Assembly (NCBI GenBank): GCA_015657535.1 | Contig: JADHZB010000943.1 | Coordinates: 3,297 to 22,938, forward strand | Source: Nephromyces sp. MM_2019 | Lineage: Eukaryota; Apicomplexa; Aconoidasida; Nephromycida | Length of the DNA: 19,642 nucleotides | Direction: 5' to 3' | Part shown: one piece after another, positions 1-8,606 of the stretch | Position numbering within the stretch: position 1 is the first letter of the stretch | How the letters are laid out: the number at the start of each line of letters is the position of its first letter | The notes under the pieces: model-generated | What the model was told of the DNA's origin: nothing | Databases searched by the model: none | The model's input: the letters and a program-made list of their open reading frames with translations, nothing else | Translations under genes and position numbers: made by a program

Positions 1-150
<150 letters not shown>

Positions 151-212
151 TACGTGTGTTTAAATATATATAGATATATATATATATAGGTGTATTTAGT
201 AAGATTATCAAG

Positions 213-250
<38 letters not shown>

Positions 251-299
251 CTAGTATGTATAGTGAGATAAATATGTATATATAGATATATATATATAA
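213..299. repeat. (TA)n tracts
   Basis: A near-perfect TA run covers about 216-247, and a second shorter imperfect run lies around 275-299. Both fall in the partial midasin intron. Confidence 0.9.
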
Positions 300-387
300 A
301 AAGAGACTTAATTAGAGTGAGGTAAATAAGAGTATGTAAAGACACATACACACATGTGTATAAAATAATATATATAAGTATATGTAC

Positions 388-2694
388 ACGCAAACCTTCT
401 AATACATCGCTTGGGGCAAGATTAAGTTCATCTAATACAACCCAATCACCCCGTCGAGCAGCTTGGGCTAAAGCGCCTTCTTTAAATACGAATTGGCCTG
501 TGTGTGTATCTGTCGTAAATTGGCCTAAATATTCTTGTAAATCTGTGTGTTCATGATGATTAATACGTACAAAACCATGCCCTGTTAATTTACACACAAA
601 TTCAACAAGGGAGGTTTTGCCTGCAGAAGTTGGGCCTTCAAGAAGTATAGGGAAACGTCCACCACTTAATATACGGGTAAGGTTTGTAAGGTGTGTACGT
701 ATAGAGGGTGTAACAACAAATTGTGTGTGAGATGTATCAATTTCAAGTGGGTACACACCACATTCTATCCAATACCTTTCTATACCTATATAAGGTATTT
801 TGTGTGTGTTGTTTGTAGTCATAGTTGATTTTTGTGTGTGTGTATCATTTGTATTCATAGTTGATTTTTGTGTTTGTGTATCATTTGTATTTATAGTTGA
901 TTTTTGTGTGTGTATGTCGTTTGTATTTTTATTTGACGTTTGTGTACCTTTTAAACCTATATTAGACGTATGTATGTGTGTGTGTGTGTGTGTCTGTAAC
1001 TCATTGGGGAATTGTATATAAGCACGACAGGGATCCATTTCAGGTACACCACCCCCTTTAGGTATAGATATATTTGGGTTAAATGTGTGTGTAGTTTTGG
1101 GTATAGGTGTTTTGAATTGTTGATATATGAGGGCTACAATCTTATCAGCTGAATCATGTTTAAGAGGTGTAGCAAAGGCAGATATAAGGCCATCAATGAG
1201 TGCAAATTTAAGTGTGTGTGTGGGTAAGATTTTGCTTGATAAACGGCAAACAGTATAACGTAAGGCCCTAACGAGTGTTCTAAGTGAAAATATAGGGGCT
1301 TTACCAGACCCATCCCATATCTGAAATTGGTTACACATTTTTCTACACATTAGATATATCTCAACTACTTCATCAGTTGGTGGGTTATGTGTAACATGTT
1401 TTAGGTATGAATTAACAATACCTATTAAATCTGATTTAGTATTGATTTCATCAACAGCTATCTCAACGAAACTAGATCTTAAACCCGTAGGTAATTGTTT
1501 CTTATTTGATGTACGTACACTCCCATGTGTTGTATTGTTTGTGTGTGCAGTATTGGGTGGATTCATACATGCAAATACACGGAAATGTGTGTGTATAGGT
1601 ATCAATTCTTCACCTTTTTCATACAATAAAAATGGCTGATTTGGGCTTTCAATTAAACCCTGTATACGTTGTAATACCTCCTTTGAAGCTAAATTTATTT
1701 CATCTAATATTATCCAATAACCATTACGTATAGCCTCTAATAATATACCCTCTTGAAATCGAAACTTCAATGAATGTGTGTGTGTATTATGTGTAGGTGC
1801 TACGGGTATATCTTCATTTTCTTTGTGTGTATGTACTCTTTTGGTTGTATGCTCTCCGCTCGATTTTGTAGAACCATGCTGTGGACTTGATGAACTGATT
1901 GTATTTTGAGGGGGAGGTGAGTGTGTGTGAGTTGATTGGGTGTGATTTGTGTGTGTGTGTTTATTGGTTGAGTCAGTGTGTGTAACTATATCAACTTCAT
2001 GGTCTATAGAGGACTCTGTGTGTGTATCTAATTGAGTATGCTCATCCTGTGTGTTATCATGAAAGAGGTGTGAGATAGCCCTAAGTAGATGAGGGGGTGG
2101 ATGTGTAGAAATGGTTGTAACACGTGGGTCTTGACGTAATGTTTGAGTTGTGTGTAAGAGTGTCGGTAAGGTGGGGTGAAGTTTAGGTGTGTGTAGATCA
2201 TTTGAAATGAGCCATTGTATAATATTAGATAATACACTAAGGCCATGTGTGTAACTTCGTTTATTAAAGAGTTTGTTGAGGATAGATAAAATTTTATATG
2301 CATCCTTGATAAGGGGAGATGATTTGATCAAATTTTCTAGTGTAACTTTGTGTGTGTGTAATTCCATCTCAACATCATCTGGGTAATAACTTCCTACTAA
2401 ATCAGTTGACTCTGATTGATTGTTAAAATTATAAACTAACAATTTCTGACCAAAATATGTAGCCAAAAATTGAATCATAGAGGTCTTACCTGTACCTGTG
2501 TCACCTGTTAATAATATAGGGTGTGTGTACTTTATACACTGTAACATTTGGTGTATAACTCTCCACTGTATAGTGTTGTAACTGAGTGTATGTACAGTAA
2601 GTGTATTGCTTGAAAAAGTGTGTATATGGTTTGATTGATGTGTGTGTTGATTATCATCCAATTCATGTGGTGGATTGGTAAAAAATTTCTCAAC
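388..2694 (-). CDS. MDN1: Midasin exon 5: AAA2 and most of AAA3 (residues 845-1613)
   Basis: The exon starts after TTTCACAG with VEKFFTNPPHE. AAA2 has Walker A GDTGTGKT (908-915), a long H2-type insertion whose second part is His-Thr and Ser rich (about 1039-1151), Walker B WIILDEIN, FACMNPP, LPTGLRSSFVE and the small-domain block FSLRTLVRALRY. A low-complexity linker (about 1376-1477) leads to AAA3, with GPTSAGKTS, NHHEHTDLQEYLG, FKEGALAQA and WVVLDELNLAPSDVLEGL. The 3' end is uncertain: donors GTACAT (exon ends 388), GTGTAC (390) or GTTTGC (396) are all possible. The expected NRLLDDN-type continuation is not in the remaining 387 bases, so the next exon is outside the window. Confidence 0.9.
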
Positions 2695-5600
2695 CTGTGA
2701 AATATATGATAAATACATGTGTGTGTAATAATTATTTGTATACATATACAGTAGTTTGTACATATTATGAGATTTTGTATAAACATTGAGAAATTGTTTA
2801 TACACACACATCGGATCTTAAATAAACAATATTTAGACACACACAAAGACCGAGTATAATTAGATACACACACACGGAATGAAACTATATACACACATAT
2901 AGACCATTATTATATCCACACAGATAGATCAAATCCATTCACAGACATGGAGTAAAATATATGTAAGATGTGTACCTGTGAGCCTGTAAGGCCCATTTGT
3001 ATTCCAAATGTTTCCAAAATAGACATACGAGCAGATATATCCAAAATGTGTGCAAATAAAAACTGGGAATTAAAAATGTGTATGTACACTATTAAATGGT
3101 GAACTTGTACATACACATATATATATATATATATGTTAAACTCATGCAATATCAAATAATCTAAATCACATACATACACTCGCGCCTAAATATCAAATTC
3201 TTACGAAATTAAATAATCTAAATCATATACACATACACACACACACACGTATATATAAATATTATTCATACTGTGTGAGAGAGATGGAGTATTTGAAGTT
3301 TGGTAGATTCAGTAATAAAACCTTTGATTTGATCTGCGTGTGTTTTATTGAGGGCTTTACACACACAAATAAGGTCATGAAAACGAGGTATACGGCCTGT
3401 TTGTTTGAATACGTTTTGGTGTGTAGAGAGTGTATGTGATAAGGCTTCTAAGAGTTGTTTACAGAGTGTAGAAAATGTAGGGAAATTTAAATAAAGTAAT
3501 GTGTGTAGATCAGAAGATGATAATAAGGGGAGATTGATGTAATTCCACCCAGTTAAGTGGAGTTGACAGTGTGTAGGTAATTGTTGGAAGGATGTGTGTA
3601 AATTGAGATCTATAGAAGGGTCTAGATATTGTTCTGAATTAGGCTTAAACACACTTTGTCCCATTTCTAACAAAGCATTTCCCCTTGTTGTAAATGTAGC
3701 AAAAACATGAAAATTTGGATGGCTATGAATGTGTGTATTCTTCTCTGAAATCCATACACGTCGATCATCAACCAACTCTGATAGTTTTAACAAAATTTCA
3801 CTTGAAATTGTTTCAATATCTTCGAATATAACCCATTGTCCCCTTTTCATTGCCTTTACAAGTATACCCTCTTGCCACTTAAATTCTCCAACAAATTCAC
3901 CACACACCCATGTTCCTATGCACACACATATATATTATTTACAAAGGTTAATGAATCATATTATAGAGTATATTAACATACACATCACATAAATATCCCA
4001 TATACATTACATAGATCATTTCTTGTATACCTATTCAATATCATATACTCAATATCTCATGTATGTAAATACTTATTTCAAAATATATCCCCTAACTGTA
4101 CCCAACCTATATATCCAATATCTCACTCATACATACACATATATATGTGATAAATACTTACACACATACATATCAAATACTTTACACGCACATGTATATA
4201 TGTTAAATACTTTACACACATACATATGTTAAATACTTTGCACCTATATATATATATATCAAACACCATAAACACACATACATATATGTCAAATACTTTA
4301 CACACATATATACGTCTATAAAACACCCTATATACACACACATACACATCTATAAAACACCCTACATACACACACATACACATCTATAAAACACCCTACA
4401 TACACACACATACACATACATAGATACACAAATATCAGACACCCCCCTACTCCATACACACATCCCCTACACACACTTATCACACACCCCCTGACTCCCA
4501 CACCTCTTACACACACACATACACACACACATACCAAGGAGTGATTTAGCATCAGTTAGATCATCTAGAAATAGGTGTAAGGGTGTGTGTGTGTGATTTA
4601 ATAATTGTGAAAGATATTCAATAAGATATGTTTTGCCTGAGTCAGAGGGGCCCATAAGGAGTGTGGGTGTGCGTTCATGGATAGCGTTGAGTAAATTGAG
4701 TAAAGTTTGATTAGAGTGGGAGAGTGAAACATAGGGGAGGTGTAGAGGTGTGTGTGTGTGTGGATTAAATGTGTGTGGTTGAAGTTGAGGTGTAAGGGTA
4801 GAGAGTGTGTAAAAATAATTGGGTAAGAAGTGTGTGTTGTTGTGTGTGTGTGGAAATGTAGACAAAAGCTCTGGAGATTCTCCAGATAACGTATTCAGGA
4901 AAAGGTTAGGTAAAATTGAACCTAAAAAAACGTATGTATTAACATGTGAGTGTGTGTGTGTGTTTGTATTGACATTTTTTAGTTTTATTGAATTGTATGT
5001 ATATTGAAGTGTGTGTTGAGATGGTGAATTTTTATTTAATTGTGGGTGTATTGGAGTGTGTAGTGATATTGTGAATTTTTATTGGGTTGTGTGTGTGTGG
5101 ATTAGGGTGTGTAAATAGATTGTGAATTTTGATTGAATTATATATATATGTGTGTGTAAGGGATTTTGGGATGTAGTTAGTGTGTGTGCCTGAAAGGTAT
5201 TAGATAGAAATGAAATAATTGCACACTATAGGGTGTATGAATATATATATATAACAGCAAATATTGAAATACATGTGTGTATATATATATATATACATTA
5301 GAATCTAAGAAATAAATGAGATTTCTTAAAAGCTTACCATATGCAATGTGTGTCCATGGAGTTGATAAATTACCAAATAACATCATTTCAATATTAGATG
5401 AGTTTACTTTTTCATCAGTGTGTGTATCTGCCAATTGATTTGTGTGTGTGTCTGTCAATATTTTAGTGTGTGTATCTGTCAATGTGTCAGTGTGTGTTTC
5501 TGTCAATGTTTCATTGTGTGTGTCTGTTAATTGATTCGCGTGTGTGTGTGTGGGATCCACGGTTTGTGGGTATTGTGTGCCTTCTATATATTTCTTATCA

Positions 5601-6751
5601 TTAGCTTGCACGCCCCAGAGTTTGATACATTGGAGGCATAGACTGTGTGTGAGTGTATTATCACACCTGTGTATGATATTATAAAAAATGTGTATTTTGG
5701 GGGGAATTTCTTCTGTGGCGATAATGTGTAACCTAAGGATGGTGGATAAGCCATGATTAATTAGCCACACACACATCTGACCATTTGGGTTAAATATATA
5801 ATGTGTAATAAAATCTGTGATAGATGGTGAATTAAAAAATGTGTGTAGGGTTTCTTTACACCCCTTTAAGTATTGTTGAATGTGTGAGGTAAATAGGTTG
5901 TCCTGAGCTAATCGGTTAGCTAGTATTAGCTTGAAATAAATTTCATGGGTCTGTGTTAATTGTGTGTGTGTCGATGGTGTGTGTGTGTGTTGTGTGTGTT
6001 GATTAAAATGGGTATGATGTGTGTGTACCTCCTGATCATGCTGGAGTATCATTTCAGTGATCAGTGTGTAACTAATTCGAGGGAAAAAATATAGAGATAA
6101 ATCGGATAATTCAGGTATAAGAAGTAACCATTTCAATACACACAAAAGGGCCTCATGAGGGGTGTATTTACCTCCCTTATCACACACCTTTTCGTTCCAT
6201 ATAGATTGATATTGTGTGTGTGCCTTTCGAGATTTAGGAGGAGGGTTTGATAGTGTTATCTGTGTGTATATATCTAATAGTACATCAGAGAGCCAAGTTA
6301 TCAACTCCTGCATAGATATATAATCGTGTGTGTCTGTGTATGTAGACGTACTTACACCCAATAAGGCTATATTGGGTGTGTGTAAAGATTCGGGGTCTGA
6401 TAAATGAACATGGGGAGTGGGTGTGTAGCCCACAGATTGCGATAAGTTGGTAGGGTGGGTCGAAATTGTTTGGTTAGATGTATTAACCTCACAAACTCTA
6501 GGGTGTGTGTTTGTAGGGAGCGTTGTGGAGTGTGTGTTTTTAAGAGGGGGTGTGAGGTGTGTGTATGTAGATGATGTGTGCGCAGAATTGGTTGGTCCAA
6601 ATGCATAGAGATAGCGAGGTATAAGTATTGACTTTAAGGGAGAGTCTAATGTGTGTAAACGTTGGTCTAAAGCCTCCGATAGATTAAGTGTGTGTGTCGA
6701 TAATTCCTCCATTGAGGTATTATTGGAGGGAGAATTCAATTGCCTCTTCAT
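388..6751 (-). CDS. MDN1: Midasin (Rea1/MDN1) AAA ATPase, N-terminal part, five exons, runs off left edge
   Basis: Midasin is a nuclear, dynein-like ATPase with six AAA modules in one chain. It strips assembly factors such as Ytm1 and Rsa4 from pre-60S ribosomes. The coding path is 6751-5338, 4921-4535, 3915-3272, 3062-2976 and 2694-388, giving 4839 nt or 1613 residues. Midasins are usually around 5000 residues, so about a third is here. Order: N-terminal domain (1-480), AAA1 (Walker A GPSDSGKT 562-569, Walker B-like VIFEDI 629-634), AAA2 (GDTGTGKT 908-915, WIILDEIN 1171-1178), AAA3 (GPTSAGKT 1531-1538, WVVLDELN 1595-1602). Other family hallmarks are FACMNPP after AAA2 Walker B and NHHEHTDLQEYLG in AAA3. 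The ATG at 6751 has an in-frame TAA 27 nt upstream. Phases at the internal junctions are 1, 1, 0 and 0, and all keep frame. Oddities are numerous His-Thr tracts encoded by (CA)n and tandem peptide repeats between conserved blocks. The family call is very secure; exact junctions are inferred. Confidence 0.95.
801..930 (-). repeat. 36-bp tandem repeat encoding a 12-residue unit in midasin
   Basis: Three full 36-bp units (895-930, 859-894, 823-858) and a partial fourth (801-822) encode KNTNDIHTQKST, INTNDTQTQKST, MNTNDTHTQKST and MTTNNTHK, residues 1433-1476. The array lies in the linker between AAA2 and AAA3, where length variation should be tolerated. The unit length keeps the frame. Confidence 0.95.
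974..993 (-). repeat. In-frame (CA)n microsatellite encoding His-Thr repeats
   Basis: A TG run on the plus strand reads as CAC-ACA on the coding strand and encodes QTHTHTHTHIHT in the AAA2-AAA3 linker. It is the longest of many such tracts in this gene. Confidence 0.95.
2695..2975 (-). other. Midasin intron 4 (281 nt)
   Basis: Donor CAG|GTACAC, acceptor TTTCACAG, phase 0. The sense strand is mostly T/G rich with short TGTGTG runs. An ATG at 2811 opens a frame into exon 5, but the 39 residues it adds are low complexity and out of register with the family alignment. Confidence 0.82.
2976..3062 (-). CDS. MDN1: Midasin exon 4: 29-residue microexon-like segment (residues 816-844)
   Basis: This 87-nt exon sits between acceptor AATTCCCAG and donor CAG|GTACAC. 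It encodes FLFAHILDISARMSILE through GLTGSQ and is phase 0 on both sides, so skipping it would keep the frame. It is supported by the family pattern: midasins have a helix and then a short helix ending just before the segment that leads into AAA2, and the join GLTGSQ-VEKFFTNPP matches that spacing. It is too short to be found by length alone; homology and the two good splice sites are the evidence. Confidence 0.85.
3063..3271 (-). other. Midasin intron 3 (209 nt)
   Basis: Donor ACA|GTATGA, acceptor AATTCCCAG, phase 0. It holds a TG tract near the donor, a TA tract (about 3117-3134) and an imperfect duplication: about 30 bp at 3151-3180 recurs at 3208-3237 with the shared core AAATAATCTAAATCA. 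Confidence 0.82.
3272..3915 (-). CDS. MDN1: Midasin exon 3: second half of AAA1 with Walker B (residues 601-815)
   Basis: The first two bases complete the glycine codon started in exon 2, giving SLLG-TWVCGEFVGEFKWQEG. This fits the family spacing between LLG and the GEF-W-xG block without a gap. The Walker B-like strand QWVIFEDIE has Glu-Asp in place of the usual Asp-Glu, as in the LLEDI form known from other AAA1 modules of midasin. HPNFHVFATFTTRG follows as the next strand, and GRIPRFHDLICVCKAL is the small-domain helix. The exon ends in phase 0 at ACA|GTATGA. Only this frame carries the conserved blocks. Confidence 0.9.
3916..4534 (-). other. Midasin intron 2 (619 nt), largely minisatellite
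   Basis: Donor TTG|GTATGT, acceptor GTGTGCATAG, phase 1. It interrupts AAA1 between Walker A and Walker B. On the sense strand it is TG-rich and T-rich, the opposite polarity to the CA-rich flanking exons. Much of it is the tandem array annotated separately. Open frames across it (4123-4383, 4328-4552) encode only Cys/Val/Tyr repeats. Confidence 0.87.
4150..4414. repeat. Minisatellite in midasin intron 2, degenerate to perfect, final unit 34 bp
   Basis: The last three units are 34 bp long (4313-4346, 4347-4380, 4381-4414). The second and third are identical, and the first differs at two bases. To the left the array continues as diverged 23-30 bp units keyed by AAATACTT or AAACACC at about 4152, 4175, 4205, 4231, 4261, 4291 and 4320. 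The right end therefore looks youngest. Confidence 0.92.
4535..4921 (-). CDS. MDN1: Midasin exon 2: first half of AAA1 with Walker A (residues 472-600)
   Basis: The exon begins after the acceptor TTTTTTTAG and reads SILPNLFLNTLSGESPELL, followed by a His-Thr linker and then AAA1. The Walker A motif is GPSDSGKT (562-569) and is followed by LIEYLSQLL. It ends at LTDAKSLL plus G, at donor G|GTATGT. Both flanking junctions are phase 1. In other midasins AAA1 is often the least regular module; here the GKT core of the P-loop is intact. The short DDLTDAKSLLG segment before the donor is the expected strand leading toward Walker B. Confidence 0.9.
4922..5337 (-). other. Midasin intron 1 (416 nt)
   Basis: Donor G|GTAAGC and acceptor TTTTTTTAG, phase 1. 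Unlike introns 2-4 its sense strand is CA-rich. It contains a TA tract near the donor, a second possible acceptor (CAG at 5190-5192) that leads into a TAA at 5079-5081 in the exon 2 frame, and a degenerate tandem repeat of about 50 bp. Confidence 0.85.
4985..5135. repeat. Degenerate tandem repeat of about 47-51 bp, three copies, in midasin intron 1
   Basis: The block GTGAATTTT recurs at about 5024, 5071 and 5122, each preceded by a TG-rich segment and followed by TATTTAATTG- or GATTGAATT-like sequence. Spacings of 47 and 51 bp are not multiples of three, consistent with a non-coding location. Confidence 0.8.
5338..6751 (-). CDS. MDN1: Midasin exon 1: start codon and N-terminal domain (residues 1-471)
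   Basis: The exon opens with MKRQLNSP and covers the poorly conserved N-terminal domain that precedes AAA1. Helical, hydrophobic stretches such as ALLCVLKWLLLIPEL (201-215) and LILANRLAQ alternate with low-complexity His-Thr stretches (241-268, 401-448). It ends at IAY plus one base, at the strong donor G|GTAAGC. This joins in phase to the next exon to give YG-SILP, which resembles the short G-x-x-LP block found just before AAA1 in other midasins (family knowledge). A weaker GTATAT donor 41 nt further on was rejected because its frame does not fit exon 2. Confidence 0.9.
5420..5539 (-). repeat. 24-bp tandem repeat encoding an 8-residue unit in midasin
   Basis: Five 24-bp units encode ANQLTDTH, NETLTETH, TDTLTDTH, TKILTDTH and TNQLADTH (residues 405-444), near the end of the N-terminal domain. 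All units are exactly 24 bp and vary by substitution only. Confidence 0.95.
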
Positions 6752-6829
6752 AGTGTTCGTATTACTTTCAAAAACTTAGGGTGTATAATGCTGTAATAGG
6801 TAACATCAGTTATGTGTAGTGTTCGTATT
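6751..6829 (-). repeat. 13-bp direct repeat flanking the midasin start codon
   Basis: The sense-strand sequence AATACGAACACTA occurs at 6751-6763, where its last A is the A of the start ATG, and again exactly at 6817-6829, 66 bp upstream. Both copies lie in the presumed 5' leader. A role cannot be told from sequence. Confidence 0.85.
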
Positions 6830-7890
6830 TAAGTGTGTGTTGTTAGTATGTGTGTGTGTGTGTGCCTTTAGTATGTGTGCCTGTGTCGTTAGTATGTATA
6901 TGTGTGTCGTTTGTGTGTGTGTTGCTAGTGTATGTGTTGTAGGGAGGAGATAAATTGTGTATTTGGGTAGGAGTGTATGGGTATGGGCGGGTATTTAGGT
7001 GGGTATGCTTTTAGGTCGATATATCTAGAGCTGTGTGTTTGTATAAGTATATAGTTTCAGAAGATATATATATATATATAGGAGTGTGTGTGTTTCTAAT
7101 AATTTTGGCTATATTGAAAAGGTTGTAGAATAAGTAATAGGAATGGATAAGATTGAAGGTTTAGAGGTTGGAAGAGTGAGAGGCTAATATCGTTGTGATC
7201 AGGGTGTGTGTAGTCTTTTAGGTACGGTAAATGTGTATGTGTATGTGTGAGCGTGTGTGTGTGTGTTTGTGTGTGTGTGCGATTATGTGTGTATATATAA
7301 GAGTGTGTGTATGAGTGTGGAGTGAGTAAGAAAGAAAAGAGGTAATATAAGTGTGTGAAATGTGTGAGTTATTATTTGTATATGATGAAAAGGGTATATA
7401 GAAAGACTAGATAATTAAATGAAATATTTTACGCTCCTTCAGATTCATTTGATGAAAACTAAAGGAAGAAATTGAGTGTTTGTTTGTGATTGATTATCTA
7501 CATATATGTAATGCATACATATGTGTGTGTTTGTGTGCTTATGAACATGTATATACATGTAGCGTATGTTTGTACATGTTGTGGGTGTATATATAGTACT
7601 GCAAATGTATTTGGTTGGTGTATATACACTATTAGATATGTGTTTGACTCTATGATCATATGAATATGTTCGTGTGCTTGCTTTATTATCTAAGATGTGT
7701 TCGTTTGTATATGGGTGTATAGTTATGTGAGAGTTCGTTAGTGAAGTTGGATGTGTGAGCATGTATATGAGCTTGTGTGTGTGTGTGTGTGTATTAGTGT
7801 GGGTGTGTGCGTGTGCAGGTGTTCAAATTTGTGTGTGATGATGCATATGTAAGTGAATGTGTTTGTGTATTGTGCTTAGGGACTGTGTTT
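6752..7890. other. Intergenic: midasin 5' flank, TG-rich on the plus strand
   Basis: I see no gene here. On the plus strand the region is G- and T-rich with many short (TG)n runs, for example about 6849-6865, 7253-7279 and 7776-7792, and a TA run at about 7064-7080. On the midasin sense strand it is therefore CA-rich, the same polarity as its exons. It probably contains the midasin promoter and 5' UTR, but I cannot identify a promoter motif. A 105-codon minus frame at 7445-7762 is biased and unsupported. Confidence 0.7.
6838..6940. repeat. Degenerate TTAGTATGTGTG-type tandem repeats
   Basis: Units of 16-28 bp keyed by TTAGTATGTG or close variants recur at about 6839, 6867, 6888, 6907 and 6923, separated by TG runs. 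They sit roughly 90-190 bp upstream of the midasin start. Confidence 0.65.
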
Positions 7891-8606
7891 TAAGTGTAAA
7901 TCCGAGGATATATATTTCTTATTGGATATAAACACCAACATAATTATTTTTCTAATTTGAGCGTTTTTATTAACTATTTATTCCCATTACATACCATTTT
8001 AGCCATATGATAAAAACATATTAAACAATTATCACATATGTATATATATTACAACCTTGAAGTTAACAAAAGTTGTAATTCACAGCCCATATTTCAATAA
8101 CACACACACAAATGTCCTATTTACTATTGAAGGTAAACTTATAAACATCTCTGACTTTATAAACAAATAAACTATACAAATATCCTTACACTCATATGAG
8201 TAGGCCACACACACATAATTATATCTCCAATCATACTTCTAACTTGTTTACATACAAAATACACATTTTAATTATGACTCTGAACGACCTATACTATTTG
8301 TTTTACACATATTTCTTACCAATTTATTATCTCGTATATATATATATTACACAACCTCAAGCTATAACCTGACCTTAAGCTAAACACCTATTCCCAAAGT
8401 GCACACACTCAAATTACTCATATAGCTCAACTACAAATACCTATCTACTAATATTAAACTCACACCAAACACACATCAACCAATGTGTAATTCCCACCCA
8501 TAATCTCAATCTTCTTCGTGCATCCCAAACACATGTGAGGGAATAACCCTATATATAAACAAAAGTATTAAGTCACGTAAATGTTATTACAAATAAGTTG
8601 TTTAGC
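7891..8606. other. Intergenic: 3' flank of the coiled-coil gene, CA-rich on the plus strand
   Basis: No gene is seen. Composition switches here from TG-rich to AT-rich with short CACACA runs on the plus strand. It lies directly after the TAA at 8607-8609 of the coiled-coil gene and probably includes that gene's 3' UTR. No AATAAA signal stands close to the stop on the sense strand, and I make no polyadenylation call. Confidence 0.65.

Noticed and set aside
208..387. Coding continuation of the AAA3 exon beyond 388
   Set aside because: The residues are Tyr/Ile/His low complexity from TA and CA runs; the conserved NRLLDDN-type continuation is absent, and donor-like GT sites stand at the break.
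800..1021. Plus-strand ORFs opposite the midasin exons (356-556, 800-1021, 1442-1639, 3729-3992)
   Set aside because: They are antisense shadows of exons with clear AAA homology on the other strand.
4313..4414. Possible CRISPR-like array
   Set aside because: Units are directly adjacent with no unique spacers, and the locus is a eukaryotic intron.
4123..4552. Minus-strand ORFs of 74-86 codons between midasin exons 2 and 3
   Set aside because: They read through the intronic minisatellite and TG runs, giving Cys/Val/Tyr repeats only, and lie between two well-supported AAA1 exons.
4922..5189. Acceptor-like CTTTCAG at 5190-5196 as the start of exon 2
   Set aside because: It is in the exon 2 frame but meets a TAA at 5079-5081 and encodes only low complexity.
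5177..5337. Extension of midasin exon 1 past 5338 to a later GTATAT donor at 5296
   Set aside because: That donor is phase 0, while the exon 2 acceptor at 4922 needs phase 1. The GTAAGC donor at 5337 fits the phase and gives the family-like YG-SILP join.
388..6751. A strict rule that exons are sense-CA and introns sense-TG
   Set aside because: Midasin intron 1 and the (CA)44 of intron 5 are sense-CA, so only a tendency is claimed.
7445..7762. 105-codon minus-strand ORF in the midasin 5' flank
   Set aside because: It is Thr/His/Tyr/Asn-biased with no recognisable block, and is what CA-rich sense DNA yields by chance. It cannot be excluded without transcripts.
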